Shown here piece after piece: positions 9,150 through 18,957 of a DNA stretch of 64,000 bases; positions within the stretch are counted from its first letter, which is position 1; each line of letters begins with the position of its first letter. The notes under the pieces are model-generated. The model ran no database searches and was not told where the DNA came from. It worked only from the letters and a program-made list of their open reading frames with translations. This stretch comes from Cutibacterium acnes (lineage in GTDB: Bacteria > Actinomycetota > Actinomycetes > Propionibacteriales > Propionibacteriaceae). Position numbers and translations under genes: made by a program. Location of the stretch: the NCBI RefSeq assembly GCF_003030305.1, contig NZ_CP023676.1:1178001-1242000 (forward strand). The letters are read 5' to 3'.

Positions 9150-11374
9150 GAGGTGGTCTTTCGCACATGCAGGATATGGGCGGGCTGAGCGGGGTAGAGC
9201 CTGACGAAGGCTTGCTGGCCCCACGTGAAATCGGCTCCAGTGAGCTCATCGTGGACGGTGAACGTGTCGTCATTACCGAAGCCGAGGGCAGCCATATCGA
9301 GCATGATCTGAGACTCAATACCCCATACCGGATCCAAGGAGGTAACAACGATCACAACGTCATTTCCCGCTTTCTTGGAGAACACGAAGACGTTGTCGTG
9401 TGGGGCGTGATGGATCGTAGTGTCACGCAGTTGCTGCAACGCCGGGTGAGCCCGACGGATCTCGTTGAGGCGAGTGACGAGCAGCGTGATGTTCGGCTCG
9501 GAATCGTAATCGCGGGGCCGGTACTCGTACTTCTCGGAGTGGGCGTACTCCTCGCGTCCGGGCAGCGGCTCGTGCTCGCAAATCTCAAATCCGGAGTACA
9601 TGCCCCACGACGGGCTCATCGTCGCGGCTAGGATCGCGCGGATAGCGAAGCCGGCCGGATTGCCGTCATTGAGATAGATAGGGTTGATGTCTGGGGTATT
9701 GACGAAAAAGTTTGGACGGTAGAAGTGCGAGGTCTGGTGGGAGACCTCGTCGAGGTACGCTTCGAGCTCCCACTTGGTGGTGCGCCAGGTGAAATAGGAG
9801 TAACCCTGTTGGAAACCCACCTTGCCGAGGGCAGCCATCATCTCGGGACGGGTGAAGGCCTCTGCCAGGAAGATGACCTCGGGGTGACGACGATGAACCT
9901 GTTCCATGAGCCAGGCCCAGAAATTCAGGGGCTTGGTATGTGGATTATCGACGCGGAAAATCGTCACGCCGTGGGAGATCCATAACTCCAGCAGCCGCAA
10001 GCATTCCTGGTAGATACCGTCAGGGTCATTGTCGAAGTTGATCGGGTAGATGTCCTGATACTTTTTGGGTGGATTTTCTGCATAGGCGATGGTGCCATCA
10101 ACGCGGGTCGTGAACCACTCCGGGTGCTGGTGTACCCACGGGTGGTCTGGGGAGGCCTGCAAGGCAAAATCTAGGGCCACCTCCATGCCTAGGTCATGAG
10201 CGTGGGCCACGAAACGGTCGAGGTCGTCGAAGGTGCCTAGGTCGGGGTGAATGGTGTCATGGCCGCCATCAGACGATCCGATGGCCCACGGCGATCCCGG
10301 ATCGTCCGGACCTGGGGTCAGGGTGTTGTCCTTGCCCTTGCGGAAGGCTGTGCCAATGGGATGGATCGGCGGCAGGTAGACGACGTCGAATCCCATCGCA
10401 GCGGCGGCGTCCAGGCGCTCCCAGGAGGTGTCGAAAGTACCTGAAACCCAGTGACCGTCCGCATCGACATAAGCACCCTGAGAGCGCGGGAAAAACTCGT
10501 ACCAGGACCCGTAGAGGGCCCGACGTCTCTCCACCCGCAGCGGGGCCGGGAGTGTGGGCGAGGTCAACAGCCGCGGGGCATGGACTCGCATGGCCTCGCA
10601 GAACGCGTAGGTGTTGATGACCTGTTGTAGCGAGTCGGGGGCACGGTCAAGGGTTAGGTTGGCATCGGTCTCGCGCAGAGCCGTGATCGCGTCAGTATCC
10701 CCGGATTGCTCGGCGTGCCGGACCGCCTCGTTTATGAGGGCATGGCCTTCGGCGCACACCAGTTCGACGTCGATGGCAGCGGCGAGCTTGGCATTGGCAT
10801 TGTGATGCCACGTGCCCCAGGTGTCTGACCAGCCTTCAACGTGCATAGTCCAGTCGCCTTCGATGTCAGCGGAGACTCGGGCTTTCCAGATGTCTAGTCC
10901 CCAGGGCTCGACCTGGTGCATGTCAGTGAGGTGACGGTTGCCCTCGGGATCGGTGAGAACGACACTAGCCCCGACGGCGTCGTGGCCTTCGCGGAACACA
11001 TTCGCGGTGACCTCGAATTCCTCATTGACGACCGAGTAGATCGGCAGGTGGCCACTTTCGACCTCGGGACGGACGTTGTGTACAGGGATACGTCCAAATC
11101 CGCGTAGCGGGGGATATCCAGGAGAATCAATGGCGCTCGTGGCAGTGAAAAGAGCATTATTGCCAAAGGCATGCTCGGCAGCACGACGCGGTGCTGGAAA
11201 TTCCGGCGGTACGGGTGATGGTTCAGGAGCAGGGGCTGACTTAGGGGAGTCGGCGGGGGAGGCAGGAGCCATCGGTTTGGGTGACGGTTCTGGGGCCGAA
11301 GGAGTGACCTGCACCTCCTCGTCGTCGGAGCCATTCTCGTCGTGACGGCGGTCTCGCCTATTGATCCTCCACAC
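9146..11374 (-). CDS. glgE: Alpha-1,4-glucan:maltose-1-phosphate maltosyltransferase
   Basis: A 742-residue GH13_3 enzyme that extends alpha-glucan by two glucose units from maltose-1-phosphate. Diagnostic blocks are RIPVHNVRPEV near residue 95, YGSWYEFFPRS near 288, the nucleophile Asp476 in FRVDNPHTKP (the GlgE signature) and acid/base Glu505 in FLAEAF. The first about 90 residues precede the conserved region, and residues 24-66 are rich in Pro, Ala and Ser, which is unusual for GlgE. The annotated GTG at 11374 has a weak ribosome binding site, so the true start may be internal. It is the first gene of the glgE-treS-mak-glgB run and overlaps treS. Confidence 0.94.
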   Translation of the reverse strand: MWRINRRDRRHDENGSDDEEVQVTPSAPEPSPKPMAPASPADSPKSAPAPEPSPVPPEFPAPRRAAEHAFGNNALFTATSAIDSPGYPPLRGFGRIPVHNVRPEVESGHLPIYSVVNEEFEVTANVFREGHDAVGASVVLTDPEGNRHLTDMHQVEPWGLDIWKARVSADIEGDWTMHVEGWSDTWGTWHHNANAKLAAAIDVELVCAEGHALINEAVRHAEQSGDTDAITALRETDANLTLDRAPDSLQQVINTYAFCEAMRVHAPRLLTSPTLPAPLRVERRRALYGSWYEFFPRSQGAYVDADGHWVSGTFDTSWERLDAAAAMGFDVVYLPPIHPIGTAFRKGKDNTLTPGPDDPGSPWAIGSSDGGHDTIHPDLGTFDDLDRFVAHAHDLGMEVALDFALQASPDHPWVHQHPEWFTTRVDGTIAYAENPPKKYQDIYPINFDNDPDGIYQECLRLLELWISHGVTIFRVDNPHTKPLNFWAWLMEQVHRRHPEVIFLAEAFTRPEMMAALGKVGFQQGYSYFTWRTTKWELEAYLDEVSHQTSHFYRPNFFVNTPDINPIYLNDGNPAGFAIRAILAATMSPSWGMYSGFEICEHEPLPGREEYAHSEKYEYRPRDYDSEPNITLLVTRLNEIRRAHPALQQLRDTTIHHAPHDNVFVFSKKAGNDVVIVVTSLDPVWGIESQIMLDMAALGFGNDDTFTVHDELTGADFTWGQQAFVRLYPAQPAHILHVRKTTS

Positions 11375-11506
11375 AAGTCACAGGCTACCGTGGCCCGTTT
11401 CGACGCGTCATGATTCAAGCCAGCGTCAATCTTGGATTGATCCGACTCTTCACAGGAGGAAGAAGTGCCTCTGACCATTGGATGAGGGACCCACAGCGGC
11501 GAGATC

Positions 11507-11532
11507 GGCGGGTGAAGGCGCGCTCACCCGCC
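11507..11532. terminator. Hairpin at the 3' end of glgX
   Basis: A perfect 9-bp stem, GGCGGGTGA (11507-11515) and TCACCCGCC (11524-11532), with an 8-base loop. It overlaps the glgX stop codon and separates glgX from glgE transcription, so glgE may have its own promoter in 11375-11506. There is no T-run, so strength is uncertain. Confidence 0.5.
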
Positions 11533-13644
11533 AAGTGTGCGCTTGGCGCGTAACGGTGCAGTCAGGCCGAAAGGGGAGGCTTGCATGACGACGACGCATC
11601 TGCTCGGCAGAGTAACCGATAGTCCTGCTGGTACGGCTTCGTCGGGAATCTCCCCAGGCAGAGCTGTTGAGGCCACAACGTGCCACGATTCGCCCCATCG
11701 AACGCTCGGCAAGATGATCTCGATCGGGCGGTCACCGGCGTGAAACCAGATGAGGAAGGCCTCATTGTCGTCACTGGTGTACATACCGAGGGTGCGTCGG
11801 CTTTCGTCATGCCAGTCGTTGTTTACCATTTCCCCGCCGTGGCCGGAGAACCACGCTAGATCAGCACGGCGCGGGTACGAATCGTTCGCGTCCCCGACCG
11901 GATCGTGATGACGATACCTTGATGGACGAAGAGCGGGGTGCTCGCGACGCAGTGCCGTAATTATCTTGACGAGGTCGGTCACATCGGACCATGCTTCGGC
12001 ATCCTCCCAATCTATCCACGAGATAGGGGAATCCTGGCAGTATGCATTGTTATTGCCCTGCTGGGTGCGTCCCATTTCGTCACCGGCGGTGATCATTGGT
12101 ACACCGGTAGCTAATAGCAAAGTAGCGACCAGGTTGCGCACCTGACGATGCCGCAACATGACGATGGACTGATCGGTAGTCTCGCCCTCCCAACCACAGT
12201 TCCAGGCCCGGTTGTCATTAGACCCGTCGTGGTTATCCTCGCCGTTGCCTTGGTTATGCTTCATGTTGTAGGTGACCAGGTCACGCATCGTGAAGCCGTC
12301 GTGAGCGGTAATGAAGTTGACGCTGGAGGTCGGCTGACCATACAGGTCCGGTGACCCACAGAGCCTGGTTGCCAGCTCCTCGACTCCGCGAACGGCCCCA
12401 CGCCAAAAGTCACGGACATAATTGCGGAAACGGTCGTTCCACTCGCTCCAATGTGGCCCCCAGGCACCTACCTGATAGCCATATGGGCCGAGGTCCCAGG
12501 GCTCAGCAATGTGCTTGACCTTGTTGAGAATCGGATCTTCGACCAGAGCTTGTTTAAATAGGTGGTTCTGATCGACCCCATGGGACTTATCGCGGATGAG
12601 GGTGGTGGCAAGGTCGTAACGGAACCCGTCAACACCCATCTCGGTGACCCAGTAGCGCAAAGAGTCGAGGACCATGGCGAGGACCTCCGGATGAGAGGTG
12701 TCCACAGAATTGCCACAGCCGGTAACGTCATAGTCATTGCGGTGATCGTTGGTGAGGCGGTAATAAGACTCGTGATCGATGCCGCGGAAAGACAGAGTCG
12801 GTCCTTCATGGCCGCCCTCACCAGTGTGGTTGTAGACGACATCGAGGAAAACCTCGATGCCGGCCTCGTGGAAAGACGTCACCATGTCCTTGAACTCGCG
12901 CACCTGGGTTCCCATCGAGCCGACGGAGCAGTAGGCAGCATGCGGCGCAAAGAAACCCAGGGTGTTGTAACCCCAGTAATTGGATAAGCCGCGCCCAACG
13001 ATGAATGGCTCGGAGACGAACTGCTGGACGGGTAGTAGTTCGATGGCTGTTACTCCGATTGACTTGAGGTGTTCGATAACAGCCGGATAGGCAAGCCCGG
13101 CATAGGTGCCGCGCAGGTGTTCAGGAACGAGGGGGTGCAGGCGGGTGTAGCCCTTGACATGGGTCTCATAGATGACCGATTCGCTGATGTCGTGGCGGCG
13201 CGCAATAGGCGTAGGCGGGCCGGGATCGTCAATGACGACGGCGAGCGGGACCGACGTCGCATCGTCGGTCAGGTCAGGCTCGTAGTTGGATTCCGGCGTG
13301 TGGTCCATAATCGGGCCGTGATAATCGACTCCTGCCGTGATGGCCCTGGCATAAGGGTCGAGCAATAGCTTGGCAGGGTTGAACCTCATGCCGCGGTCAG
13401 GATCCCACGGCCCGTGGACTCGGTACCCATAGCGCTGACCGGCCTGGACGTCGGAGACCTCAACAGTCCAGACACCGTGCTCGTCCCTGGTCATGTCGTG
13501 GTTAACCTGTGACCCGTCATCCGCCACGAGGGCCAACTCGACACGCTCCGCGCGAGGCGCCCACAACCCAAAGCGGCAGCCGCCGTCAATGAGGGTCGAG
13601 CCCAAGGCGCTGGTGTCGAATGACGCCGTGTTGGTGTCGGTCAC
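11524..13644 (-). CDS. glgX: Glycogen debranching enzyme
   Basis: A 706-residue GH13_11 isoamylase-type enzyme that hydrolyses alpha-1,6 branches. An N-terminal CBM48-like domain (about 1-150) precedes the barrel. Visible residues are the nucleophile Asp344 in DGFRYDLAT, acid/base Glu381 in HIAEPWDLG, the DVVYNHTGEG block near 268 and TAHDGFTMRD further on. The start is GTG at 13644 with GAAAGG about ten bases upstream. It lies just upstream of the GlgE operon on the same strand, so making and trimming of alpha-glucan are encoded together. Confidence 0.94.
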   Translation of the reverse strand: MTDTNTASFDTSALGSTLIDGGCRFGLWAPRAERVELALVADDGSQVNHDMTRDEHGVWTVEVSDVQAGQRYGYRVHGPWDPDRGMRFNPAKLLLDPYARAITAGVDYHGPIMDHTPESNYEPDLTDDATSVPLAVVIDDPGPPTPIARRHDISESVIYETHVKGYTRLHPLVPEHLRGTYAGLAYPAVIEHLKSIGVTAIELLPVQQFVSEPFIVGRGLSNYWGYNTLGFFAPHAAYCSVGSMGTQVREFKDMVTSFHEAGIEVFLDVVYNHTGEGGHEGPTLSFRGIDHESYYRLTNDHRNDYDVTGCGNSVDTSHPEVLAMVLDSLRYWVTEMGVDGFRYDLATTLIRDKSHGVDQNHLFKQALVEDPILNKVKHIAEPWDLGPYGYQVGAWGPHWSEWNDRFRNYVRDFWRGAVRGVEELATRLCGSPDLYGQPTSSVNFITAHDGFTMRDLVTYNMKHNQGNGEDNHDGSNDNRAWNCGWEGETTDQSIVMLRHRQVRNLVATLLLATGVPMITAGDEMGRTQQGNNNAYCQDSPISWIDWEDAEAWSDVTDLVKIITALRREHPALRPSRYRHHDPVGDANDSYPRRADLAWFSGHGGEMVNNDWHDESRRTLGMYTSDDNEAFLIWFHAGDRPIEIILPSVRWGESWHVVASTALPGEIPDEAVPAGLSVTLPSRCVVVMQASPFGLTAPLRAKRTLGG

Positions 13645-13800
13645 AATAGGGGCCTTTCGTCGGGGATAATGGCCGGAACATTAACGGGCTGACGTCACAG
13701 TTTAATCTGGTTGGTCGTAGCGTCCGTAAGGGCGATGATGCGCGCCTTCCACGTCTTGCTGTTGGGCAGTAGCGTCGAGGAGTCGCCAGGAAGGACAGGT

Positions 13801-14940
13801 ATGTCGCAGCTGAAGCCCGGATCAGTACACCACGACCGCGCCTACTTCGACCATGCGGCAACATCCCCACTACGCCGCGAGGCACGTGAGGCAATGGCAT
13901 GTACGGTACCGGGCAACCCTGGCGCCATTCACGGTTCAGGCCGTGCAGCGCGGGCACTTCTAGAGGATGCCCGCGAGGAGATCGCCAGCCTGCTAGGGGT
14001 CGGTCCGCTTGAGATTGTGTTCACCAGTGGAGGAACCGAGTCGGACATGCTTGCGGTGATGGGAGCTGTTCGCGACGGCCACGCGCTGGTGTCAGCAGTT
14101 GAACATCCAGCCGTCGGCGGTCTGGTCTCCCCGTGGCTTCTTGGCAAGCGATGTGAATTGCTACCGGTGAACCATGCCGGGCTTGTCGACCCGGATGAGG
14201 TGGGCGGACACTCCAGCAATCTTGACGTCGTTTCCGTCATGGCTGTCAACAACGAGACCGGAGCTTGCCAGCCCGTCTCGCGGGTCGCTGAGGCGGCCCA
14301 CCAGGCTGGGGCGCTCATGCATACCGACGCCGTCCAGGCCCTTGGCCACATCCCTGTTGACCTCGACGGATGGGGGGTAGACCTCGCTTCCTTCTCCGCT
14401 CACAAGATTGGTGGGCCGGTTGGGATTGGAGCACTCTGGGTGAAACGGGGAGTCGAACTGCGCCCCGTTTCCCCAGGGGGAGGTCAGCAGTACGGCATGC
14501 GCTCGGGAACCCAGCCGGTGGCATTGGCCTGCGGCTTCGCCGCAGCTTTACGCGCCTGTGTCGATGAGTTCGACACCATGACGGCCCGGTGGCAGTCGTG
14601 GCGGCGGCGCGTCATCGCGTGGTGTCGTCAACAGCCTGAAGTAACTGTTGACGATGCGCCCATGACTAGCCCGTCGATCATTCACCTTAGTGTTGCTGGA
14701 GCCCGCGGGACTGATCTTGTCATGCTCGCTGACCGCGATGGCATTGACCTCTCCGCCGGTTCGGCCTGCCACGCTGGGGTATCGCGCCCCTCCCCAACAA
14801 TGCTTGCCATGGGGAGAGACGACGATGCTGCGTCCTCGGGATTAAGAATTTCGATGGGATATACCACCACCGATGTCGATATCGATCGCTTGCTCGTCAC
14901 CTTACCCGCAACGATACGCAAGGCAAGCGGAGCCCGGTAA
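13801..14940 (+). CDS. Cysteine desulfurase (class V aminotransferase, NifS/IscS-like)
   Basis: A 379-residue PLP enzyme that takes sulfur from cysteine as a protein persulfide. The PLP lysine is Lys202 in FSAHKIGGP; the persulfide-forming Cys323 lies in [18 protein letters not shown] near residue 76 and the NNETG motif near 150 are family features. The start at 13801 is preferred over an earlier in-frame ATG because it follows AGGAAGG and begins where homology begins. It is directly upstream of mnmA, the usual sulfur acceptor in tRNA thiolation. Some family positions are shortened compared with E. coli IscS. Confidence 0.92.
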   Translation: MSQLKPGSVHHDRAYFDHAATSPLRREAREAMACTVPGNPGAIHGSGRAARALLEDAREEIASLLGVGPLEIVFTSGGTESDMLAVMGAVRDGHALVSAVEHPAVGGLVSPWLLGKRCELLPVNHAGLVDPDEVGGHSSNLDVVSVMAVNNETGACQPVSRVAEAAHQAGALMHTDAVQALGHIPVDLDGWGVDLASFSAHKIGGPVGIGALWVKRGVELRPVSPGGGQQYGMRSGTQPVALACGFAAALRACVDEFDTMTARWQSWRRRVIAWCRQQPEVTVDDAPMTSPSIIHLSVAGARGTDLVMLADRDGIDLSAGSACHAGVSRPSPTMLAMGRDDDAASSGLRISMGYTTTDVDIDRLLVTLPATIRKASGAR

Positions 14941-15029
14941 GTGGGCGTCAACGCTTATCATTGAGGTTCCCCCTATGCGGGGGTCAGATCAAGCCGCCAC
15001 AACACTACGTCACTGTGAGAGGACACACT

Positions 15030-16130
15030 GTGAAGGTTCTCGCCGCTATGTCGGGAGGAGTCGACTCCGCTGTCGCAGCAGCCCGTCTCGTCGAGGCTGG
15101 GCATGACGTCACTGGGGTTCACCTGGCCTTGTCACGCAACCCGCGCTCTCATCGTGAGGGATCGCGAGGGTGCTGCTCGCTGGAAGATTCCTTCGACGCG
15201 CGGCGCGCTGCGGACCGACTGGGAATCCCCTTTTATGTATGGGATTTTTCGGACCGTTTCGTTGCGGAAGTCATTGACCCCTTCATCGCCGAATACCGGG
15301 CCGGTCGCACCCCAAATCCCTGCCTGCGCTGCAACGAGAGGATCAAGTTCGCGGCCCTGCTAGAGCGTGGGCTGGACCTCGGATACGACGCTGTGGCGAC
15401 CGGCCATTACGCCCGGACGAAGGTCGTTGACGGTGTGACGAAGCTCTATCGATCAGTTGATCCGGGGAAAGACCAGTCCTACGTATTGGCGGTCCTCAAC
15501 CAGGACCAGCTGTCTCACTCGCTATTCCCCCTCGGGAATTCCCTTAAAATGAATGTACGTCAGGAAGCTACGGCGCTTGGATTATCTGTGGCTGATAAGC
15601 CTGATTCCAATGACATTTGCTTTATCCCTGATGGAGATACTCCCGGTTGGCTGTCAGAGAAAATCGGCTCGGCAGATGGTGAGATCCGTGACGAGTCCGG
15701 TGCCCTCGTCGGTCACCACAATGGCTATCACCATTTCACTATCGGCCAGCGGCGTGGTCTGCGATTGGGAGTTCCGGCTCCCGACGGCAAGCCGCGCTAC
15801 GTCTTGGATATCGAGCCGGTTAACAACACCGTGGTCGTCGGAGGAGCGGAGGGGCTAACCGTGCATCATATTGAGGCCATCCGGCCGGTATGGTGTTCTA
15901 GCGAGCCTGTCGAGACCTGGCACGGTCAGGCCCAGGTCCGTGCCCACGGAGACCCGGTACCGGCCATAATTTCCGCAGTTCCCGGCGGGGTAGCCGTTGA
16001 ATTAGAGGATTCTCTGCGTGGAGTCGCTCCCGGCCAGGCAGCCGTCTTTTACGACGGTGACCTTGTCGTCGGATCGGCCACCATCTGCGGTACCGACCGC
16101 GCTGGCGTAAAGGCGGAGCAAGCAGCGTGA
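15030..16130 (+). CDS. mnmA: tRNA-specific 2-thiouridylase
   Basis: A 366-residue enzyme that thiolates uridine 34 of Lys, Glu and Gln tRNAs. The PP-loop SGGVDSAV is at residues 8-15. Catalytic cysteines are Cys101 in [12 protein letters not shown] and Cys197 in NDICFIPDG. The [16 protein letters not shown] stretch near residue 48 is typical of actinobacterial MnmA. The start is GTG at 15030 after AGAGGA. It sits 89 bases after the cysteine desulfurase that should provide its sulfur and overlaps the next gene by GTGA. Confidence 0.95.
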   Translation: MKVLAAMSGGVDSAVAAARLVEAGHDVTGVHLALSRNPRSHREGSRGCCSLEDSFDARRAADRLGIPFYVWDFSDRFVAEVIDPFIAEYRAGRTPNPCLRCNERIKFAALLERGLDLGYDAVATGHYARTKVVDGVTKLYRSVDPGKDQSYVLAVLNQDQLSHSLFPLGNSLKMNVRQEATALGLSVADKPDSNDICFIPDGDTPGWLSEKIGSADGEIRDESGALVGHHNGYHHFTIGQRRGLRLGVPAPDGKPRYVLDIEPVNNTVVVGGAEGLTVHHIEAIRPVWCSSEPVETWHGQAQVRAHGDPVPAIISAVPGGVAVELEDSLRGVAPGQAAVFYDGDLVVGSATICGTDRAGVKAEQAA

Positions 16131-17113
16131 TTGCGACCGGAATTGGTTCCCTGCCAGGCACCGACATGCGCGGAAGTCTGGCGGCGATGGCGGAGACATT
16201 TGACCAGCTCATACCCTTGCCCGAGCTACCAGCACGTGGGGTAGGCGCCCACATGATTGGACGAGCAACGGCTGTGCTCGTCGACCTTCCAGTCGACCAC
16301 GGTCCAGGGGGATGGCGGCTGGCTGATTCCACTGACCACGCTGCTCGATCGGCACGGTCCTGGTTGCGCAGCGACCTCGACGATCTCGAGGAAGTCCTGG
16401 CCGACAAGGAAGCCAGTGTCAAGCTCTCGTTCGCTGGGCCCCTCACCTTGGCGACCGGTCTGCACCTGAGAGCAGGGGAGTCAATCTTGGCCGACGGATC
16501 GGCGCTAGCAGACGTCACCACGAGCCTGGCTGAGGGAGTTAGTCAGCTTATAGCGGAACTGCGACGGCGGATGCCGAGGGTCACCTGGAGACTGCAGATT
16601 GACGAACCTTCAGCTCCCGCAGTCCTTTCCGGCGCGGTTCCCACCCAGTCTGGCTTGTATCGCTACCCAGCTATGGCAGGTTCGACAGCGGTTCAGCTGT
16701 GGCAGACCGTCGTGTCAGGCTGCGGAGAAGCTGAGGTGGGTATGCACTGTTGCGGAGCGCCGATACCGTGGGTATTGGCGAGGAAAGCGGGATTCTCGAC
16801 GATGTGGTGCGAGGTGGCCTCGCTGCTCAACCTGGATCGGGTTGCTGGGTGGGTGGAATCTGGTGCGCGCCTTGGAATGGGGGTTGTCGACACCATGCAG
16901 GTAGATAAAGTACCTCTTGTTGATCGTCTTATTGACAGGGTGCTGTGGCTGGTCAGGCGTCTCGAGATTGATCCGGCTGTGTTGAAGTCTGGCATCCTGA
17001 GCCCAGCCTGCGGTCTGGCCGGCTGGTCGCGTCATGACGCTGCCGAGGTGTGCCGCACTGTCAAGCGAGCTGGCGACCTCGTTGACGAGCAGCTAGACCA
17101 GGCGAGCAGGTAG
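16127..17113 (+). CDS. MetE-like (cobalamin-independent methionine synthase C-terminal fold) protein
   Basis: A 328-residue protein with the TIM-barrel fold of the catalytic half of MetE but lacking the N-terminal half of a full enzyme of about 750 residues. Zinc ligand candidates are in [10 protein letters not shown] (about residue 205) and SPACGLAGW (about 290), matching the His/Cys and Cys positions of MetE; IDEPS near 163 is also conserved. Short homologues occur next to mnmA and gatCAB in other actinobacteria, and their reaction is not established. The start is GTG at 16127, overlapping the mnmA stop as GTGA, so translation is coupled. A true methionine synthase role is doubtful. Confidence 0.75.
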   Translation: MIATGIGSLPGTDMRGSLAAMAETFDQLIPLPELPARGVGAHMIGRATAVLVDLPVDHGPGGWRLADSTDHAARSARSWLRSDLDDLEEVLADKEASVKLSFAGPLTLATGLHLRAGESILADGSALADVTTSLAEGVSQLIAELRRRMPRVTWRLQIDEPSAPAVLSGAVPTQSGLYRYPAMAGSTAVQLWQTVVSGCGEAEVGMHCCGAPIPWVLARKAGFSTMWCEVASLLNLDRVAGWVESGARLGMGVVDTMQVDKVPLVDRLIDRVLWLVRRLEIDPAVLKSGILSPACGLAGWSRHDAAEVCRTVKRAGDLVDEQLDQASR

Positions 17114-17116
17114 GGT
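17111..17116 (+). promoter_or_regulatory. TAGGGT box, candidate -10 for a leaderless transcript
   Basis: TAGGGT lies seven bases before the GTG at 17124, which has no convincing Shine-Dalgarno sequence. This TAnnnT-plus-seven spacing is that expected when transcription starts at the start codon. It overlaps the stop codon of the MetE-like gene. Confidence 0.4.
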
Positions 17117-17123
17117 TTCGACT

Positions 17124-17336
17124 GTGGGCTTCTTCACCAATCTCAATTTGGATGGCCAGACTCCGGTACGTACCCGGCCGCGCGTGGGTGAGGAGCAGTG
17201 GGCCCCGGCGGCAGTGCCTACGACGAAACGCAAAAAGGCCCAAAGGGTTCTCGCCCCCATTGCCTTTAGCGTCGCCCTTGCCGTATTAGTGGGAGTGGGG
17301 TATTACTTCTTCCGTATCATTGTCGTTGGTGGTTGA
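17124..17336 (+). CDS. Small single-pass membrane protein, unknown function
   Basis: A 70-residue protein that I do not recognise. Residues 1-44 are polar with Arg/Lys clusters (TKRKKAQR), followed by one hydrophobic segment (about 45-67) ending in IIVVGG. This is the topology of a cytoplasmic N-terminus anchored at its C-terminal end. The start is GTG at 17124, with a possible -10 box directly before it. It lies 10 bases after the MetE-like gene and ends 25 bases before a convergent membrane protein gene. Confidence 0.65.
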   Translation: MGFFTNLNLDGQTPVRTRPRVGEEQWAPAAVPTTKRKKAQRVLAPIAFSVALAVLVGVGYYFFRIIVVGG

Positions 17337-17361
17337 CGTATCTTGTCAGACCCCTATTTAT

Positions 17362-17874
17362 TCAGATAATGAAGTGGAACCCATACTGGGTTGCTAGGGC
17401 TAGCAAATAGCATCGTATAAAGAATCCAAGCGTCACCCACAAAGAAAACCACCAAAAATTCATCTTGGTCGTCGCGGCGTAAATGACAACGAGATACACT
17501 GGCGGGATCCCAGTGATGGCAGAAAAGAATAGCAGGGGCATTCCCCATCGTGGGGTCTCGACGATGTGCGCAGCCTGATCATTCCATCGTCGCAGCCGCC
17601 ATCGCCAGGACCCCACCGCGACTGGCTTGGGTTCTTTGTGCTTGATCCACCGTGAGTTTGACCCTTTGCGGATGCCGACGAACATGACCTGCTTGCCAAC
17701 CCCGTGGCCAAGAGCCAGGCCCAATGCCACCTCAAGGGGGCCTAATAATCGCGATCCCAGGGCTCCGACAATAAACAACTCGGAATTGAGAACCGGGACG
17801 AGACTTGACGCGACGCCAAAGGCGAAGGCCGAGAGGACCTGGTACCAAAACTGCCAGGTGAGATAGACCTCCAT
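17362..17874 (-). CDS. Small VTT/DedA-like membrane protein
   Basis: A 170-residue protein with hydrophobic segments at about 8-30, 40-62, 110-130 and 145-165. An N-terminal segment with SSLVPVLNSELFIVGALG, followed by a Gly-rich LGLALGHGVGKQVMF turn, resembles the VTT (SNARE-associated) fold of DedA proteins: a re-entrant loop with an acidic residue, then glycines. It is shorter than typical DedA proteins (about 200). DedA-like proteins move phospholipid or undecaprenyl phosphate across the membrane; whether this one does is inference. It ends the minus-strand pair that begins with the ACT-domain gene, with a 6-base gap. Confidence 0.6.
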   Translation of the reverse strand: MEVYLTWQFWYQVLSAFAFGVASSLVPVLNSELFIVGALGSRLLGPLEVALGLALGHGVGKQVMFVGIRKGSNSRWIKHKEPKPVAVGSWRWRLRRWNDQAAHIVETPRWGMPLLFFSAITGIPPVYLVVIYAATTKMNFWWFSLWVTLGFFIRCYLLALATQYGFHFII

Positions 17875-17880
17875 ACGTCC

Positions 17881-18492
17881 TCAGTTGGCTAATGCGGCCA
17901 TGTGCTGGAGTCGGTTGAGCTCGGAGGCCAGGAACCCCGGTCCACCTTGACGACCGACAACCAGGCAACGCCCTTGCGACAACGGAACAACAGCAATGAT
18001 GGTATCTCCCCATCCAGGCATCCAGTCGGCTTCTAGCTCCGCAGTGTGGGTGCGGTCCATGGGGGCCAATCGCGCAATTCCCTCGGCAGTGAACTCGGGG
18101 GCGAGCGCGGTCGAAATAATGACCTGCTCGTCAACATCAAAAAGGGCCGCCCATTGGGTGTGGAAGACGACCGGAACAGCACCGCACAAGATCTCCGCGG
18201 AATGCTCGGGGTCCTCCGACATCCTATTAAGGGCTGCGATATCGGACTCAATGCTCCAATTCTCTGGATACCGGCTAAGCCATAGGACGTGCACTTCGTC
18301 AAGCATGCCGCAGGCCGACACCAGGGTGTCAGGCATCGTGGTGGGTGGTAAGGTCAAGATGAAGTCATCGATGACGTAGTCGGGGCCTTTTTCAACGATC
18401 TCGATAGCAGAGATGTCAGCATTGGCAGTGCCCATAGCGGTAGCCACCGAGCCCAGGGAACCCGGCGTGTCTGGCAGCTGAATACGAATCAT
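17881..18492 (-). CDS. ACT-domain protein
   Basis: A 203-residue protein beginning with an ACT domain (about residues 1-75; IRIQLPDTPGSLGSVATAMG is the signature opening of a small-molecule-binding ACT fold). The rest (about 110-200) is an unassigned domain. I start it at the ATG at 18492 because GAGGGAG precedes it and the ACT fold starts at residue 2; an earlier in-frame start would add 46 non-homologous residues. ACT proteins of this kind lie beside gatC in other actinobacteria, and the ligand is unknown. It is transcribed divergently from gatC across 165 bases. Confidence 0.75.
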   Translation of the reverse strand: MIRIQLPDTPGSLGSVATAMGTANADISAIEIVEKGPDYVIDDFILTLPPTTMPDTLVSACGMLDEVHVLWLSRYPENWSIESDIAALNRMSEDPEHSAEILCGAVPVVFHTQWAALFDVDEQVIISTALAPEFTAEGIARLAPMDRTHTAELEADWMPGWGDTIIAVVPLSQGRCLVVGRQGGPGFLASELNRLQHMAALAN

Positions 18493-18605
18493 GAGCACTC
18501 CCTCATTGTTGCGGGTTGGTCCGACGATCCCCAAACCGCAGCAATGTTTGGGCGGGTCACGGCCCGCATAGGAGTCGTTCTCGTGGCCACGTGCGCTCGT
18601 GGCTC

Positions 18606-18611
18606 TAGGAT
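18606..18611 (+). promoter_or_regulatory. TAGGAT box, candidate -10 promoter element of gatCAB
   Basis: TAGGAT lies 46 bases before the gatC start codon in the divergent ACT/gatC gap. It fits the actinobacterial -10 consensus TAnnnT and would give a short leader containing the gatC ribosome binding site. No good -35 is visible. Confidence 0.35.
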
Positions 18612-18657
18612 AGCTAAAGGGAATTCCCACCCCATGCCGTCAACCAGGAGATTCATC

Positions 18658-18957
18658 GTGGCCCTTACGCCGGATGACGTCGTCCGTTTGGCCGGCCTGG
18701 CACGCATCGATCTCACTGACGACGAGACCGCGTATCTTGCTCCGCAGCTGGACGCGATCCTCGACGCAGTAGCTGCAGTGTCAGGCGTCGCCACCGACGA
18801 CGTGCCACCTACTTCGCACGCTTTGCTGCTGTCTAACGTCTTCCGCGAGGACGTCATCAAGGAGTCAATGTCCTCCCATGACGCTCTGGCCATGGCCCCG
18901 CGCAGTGAGAACCAACGTTTTCGCGTGCCTCGCATCCTGGACGAGGAGGCACAGTGA
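18658..18957 (+). CDS. gatC: Asp/Glu-tRNA amidotransferase subunit C
   Basis: A 99-residue subunit that stabilises the GatCAB amidotransferase, which converts Glu-tRNA(Gln) and Asp-tRNA(Asn) to the amide forms. It begins with [21 protein letters not shown], the conserved GatC helix, and ends with VPRILDEE. The start is GTG at 18658 with AGGAG eight bases upstream; longer readings have no homology. It overlaps gatA as GTGA. Confidence 0.93.
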   Translation: MALTPDDVVRLAGLARIDLTDDETAYLAPQLDAILDAVAAVSGVATDDVPPTSHALLLSNVFREDVIKESMSSHDALAMAPRSENQRFRVPRILDEEAQ

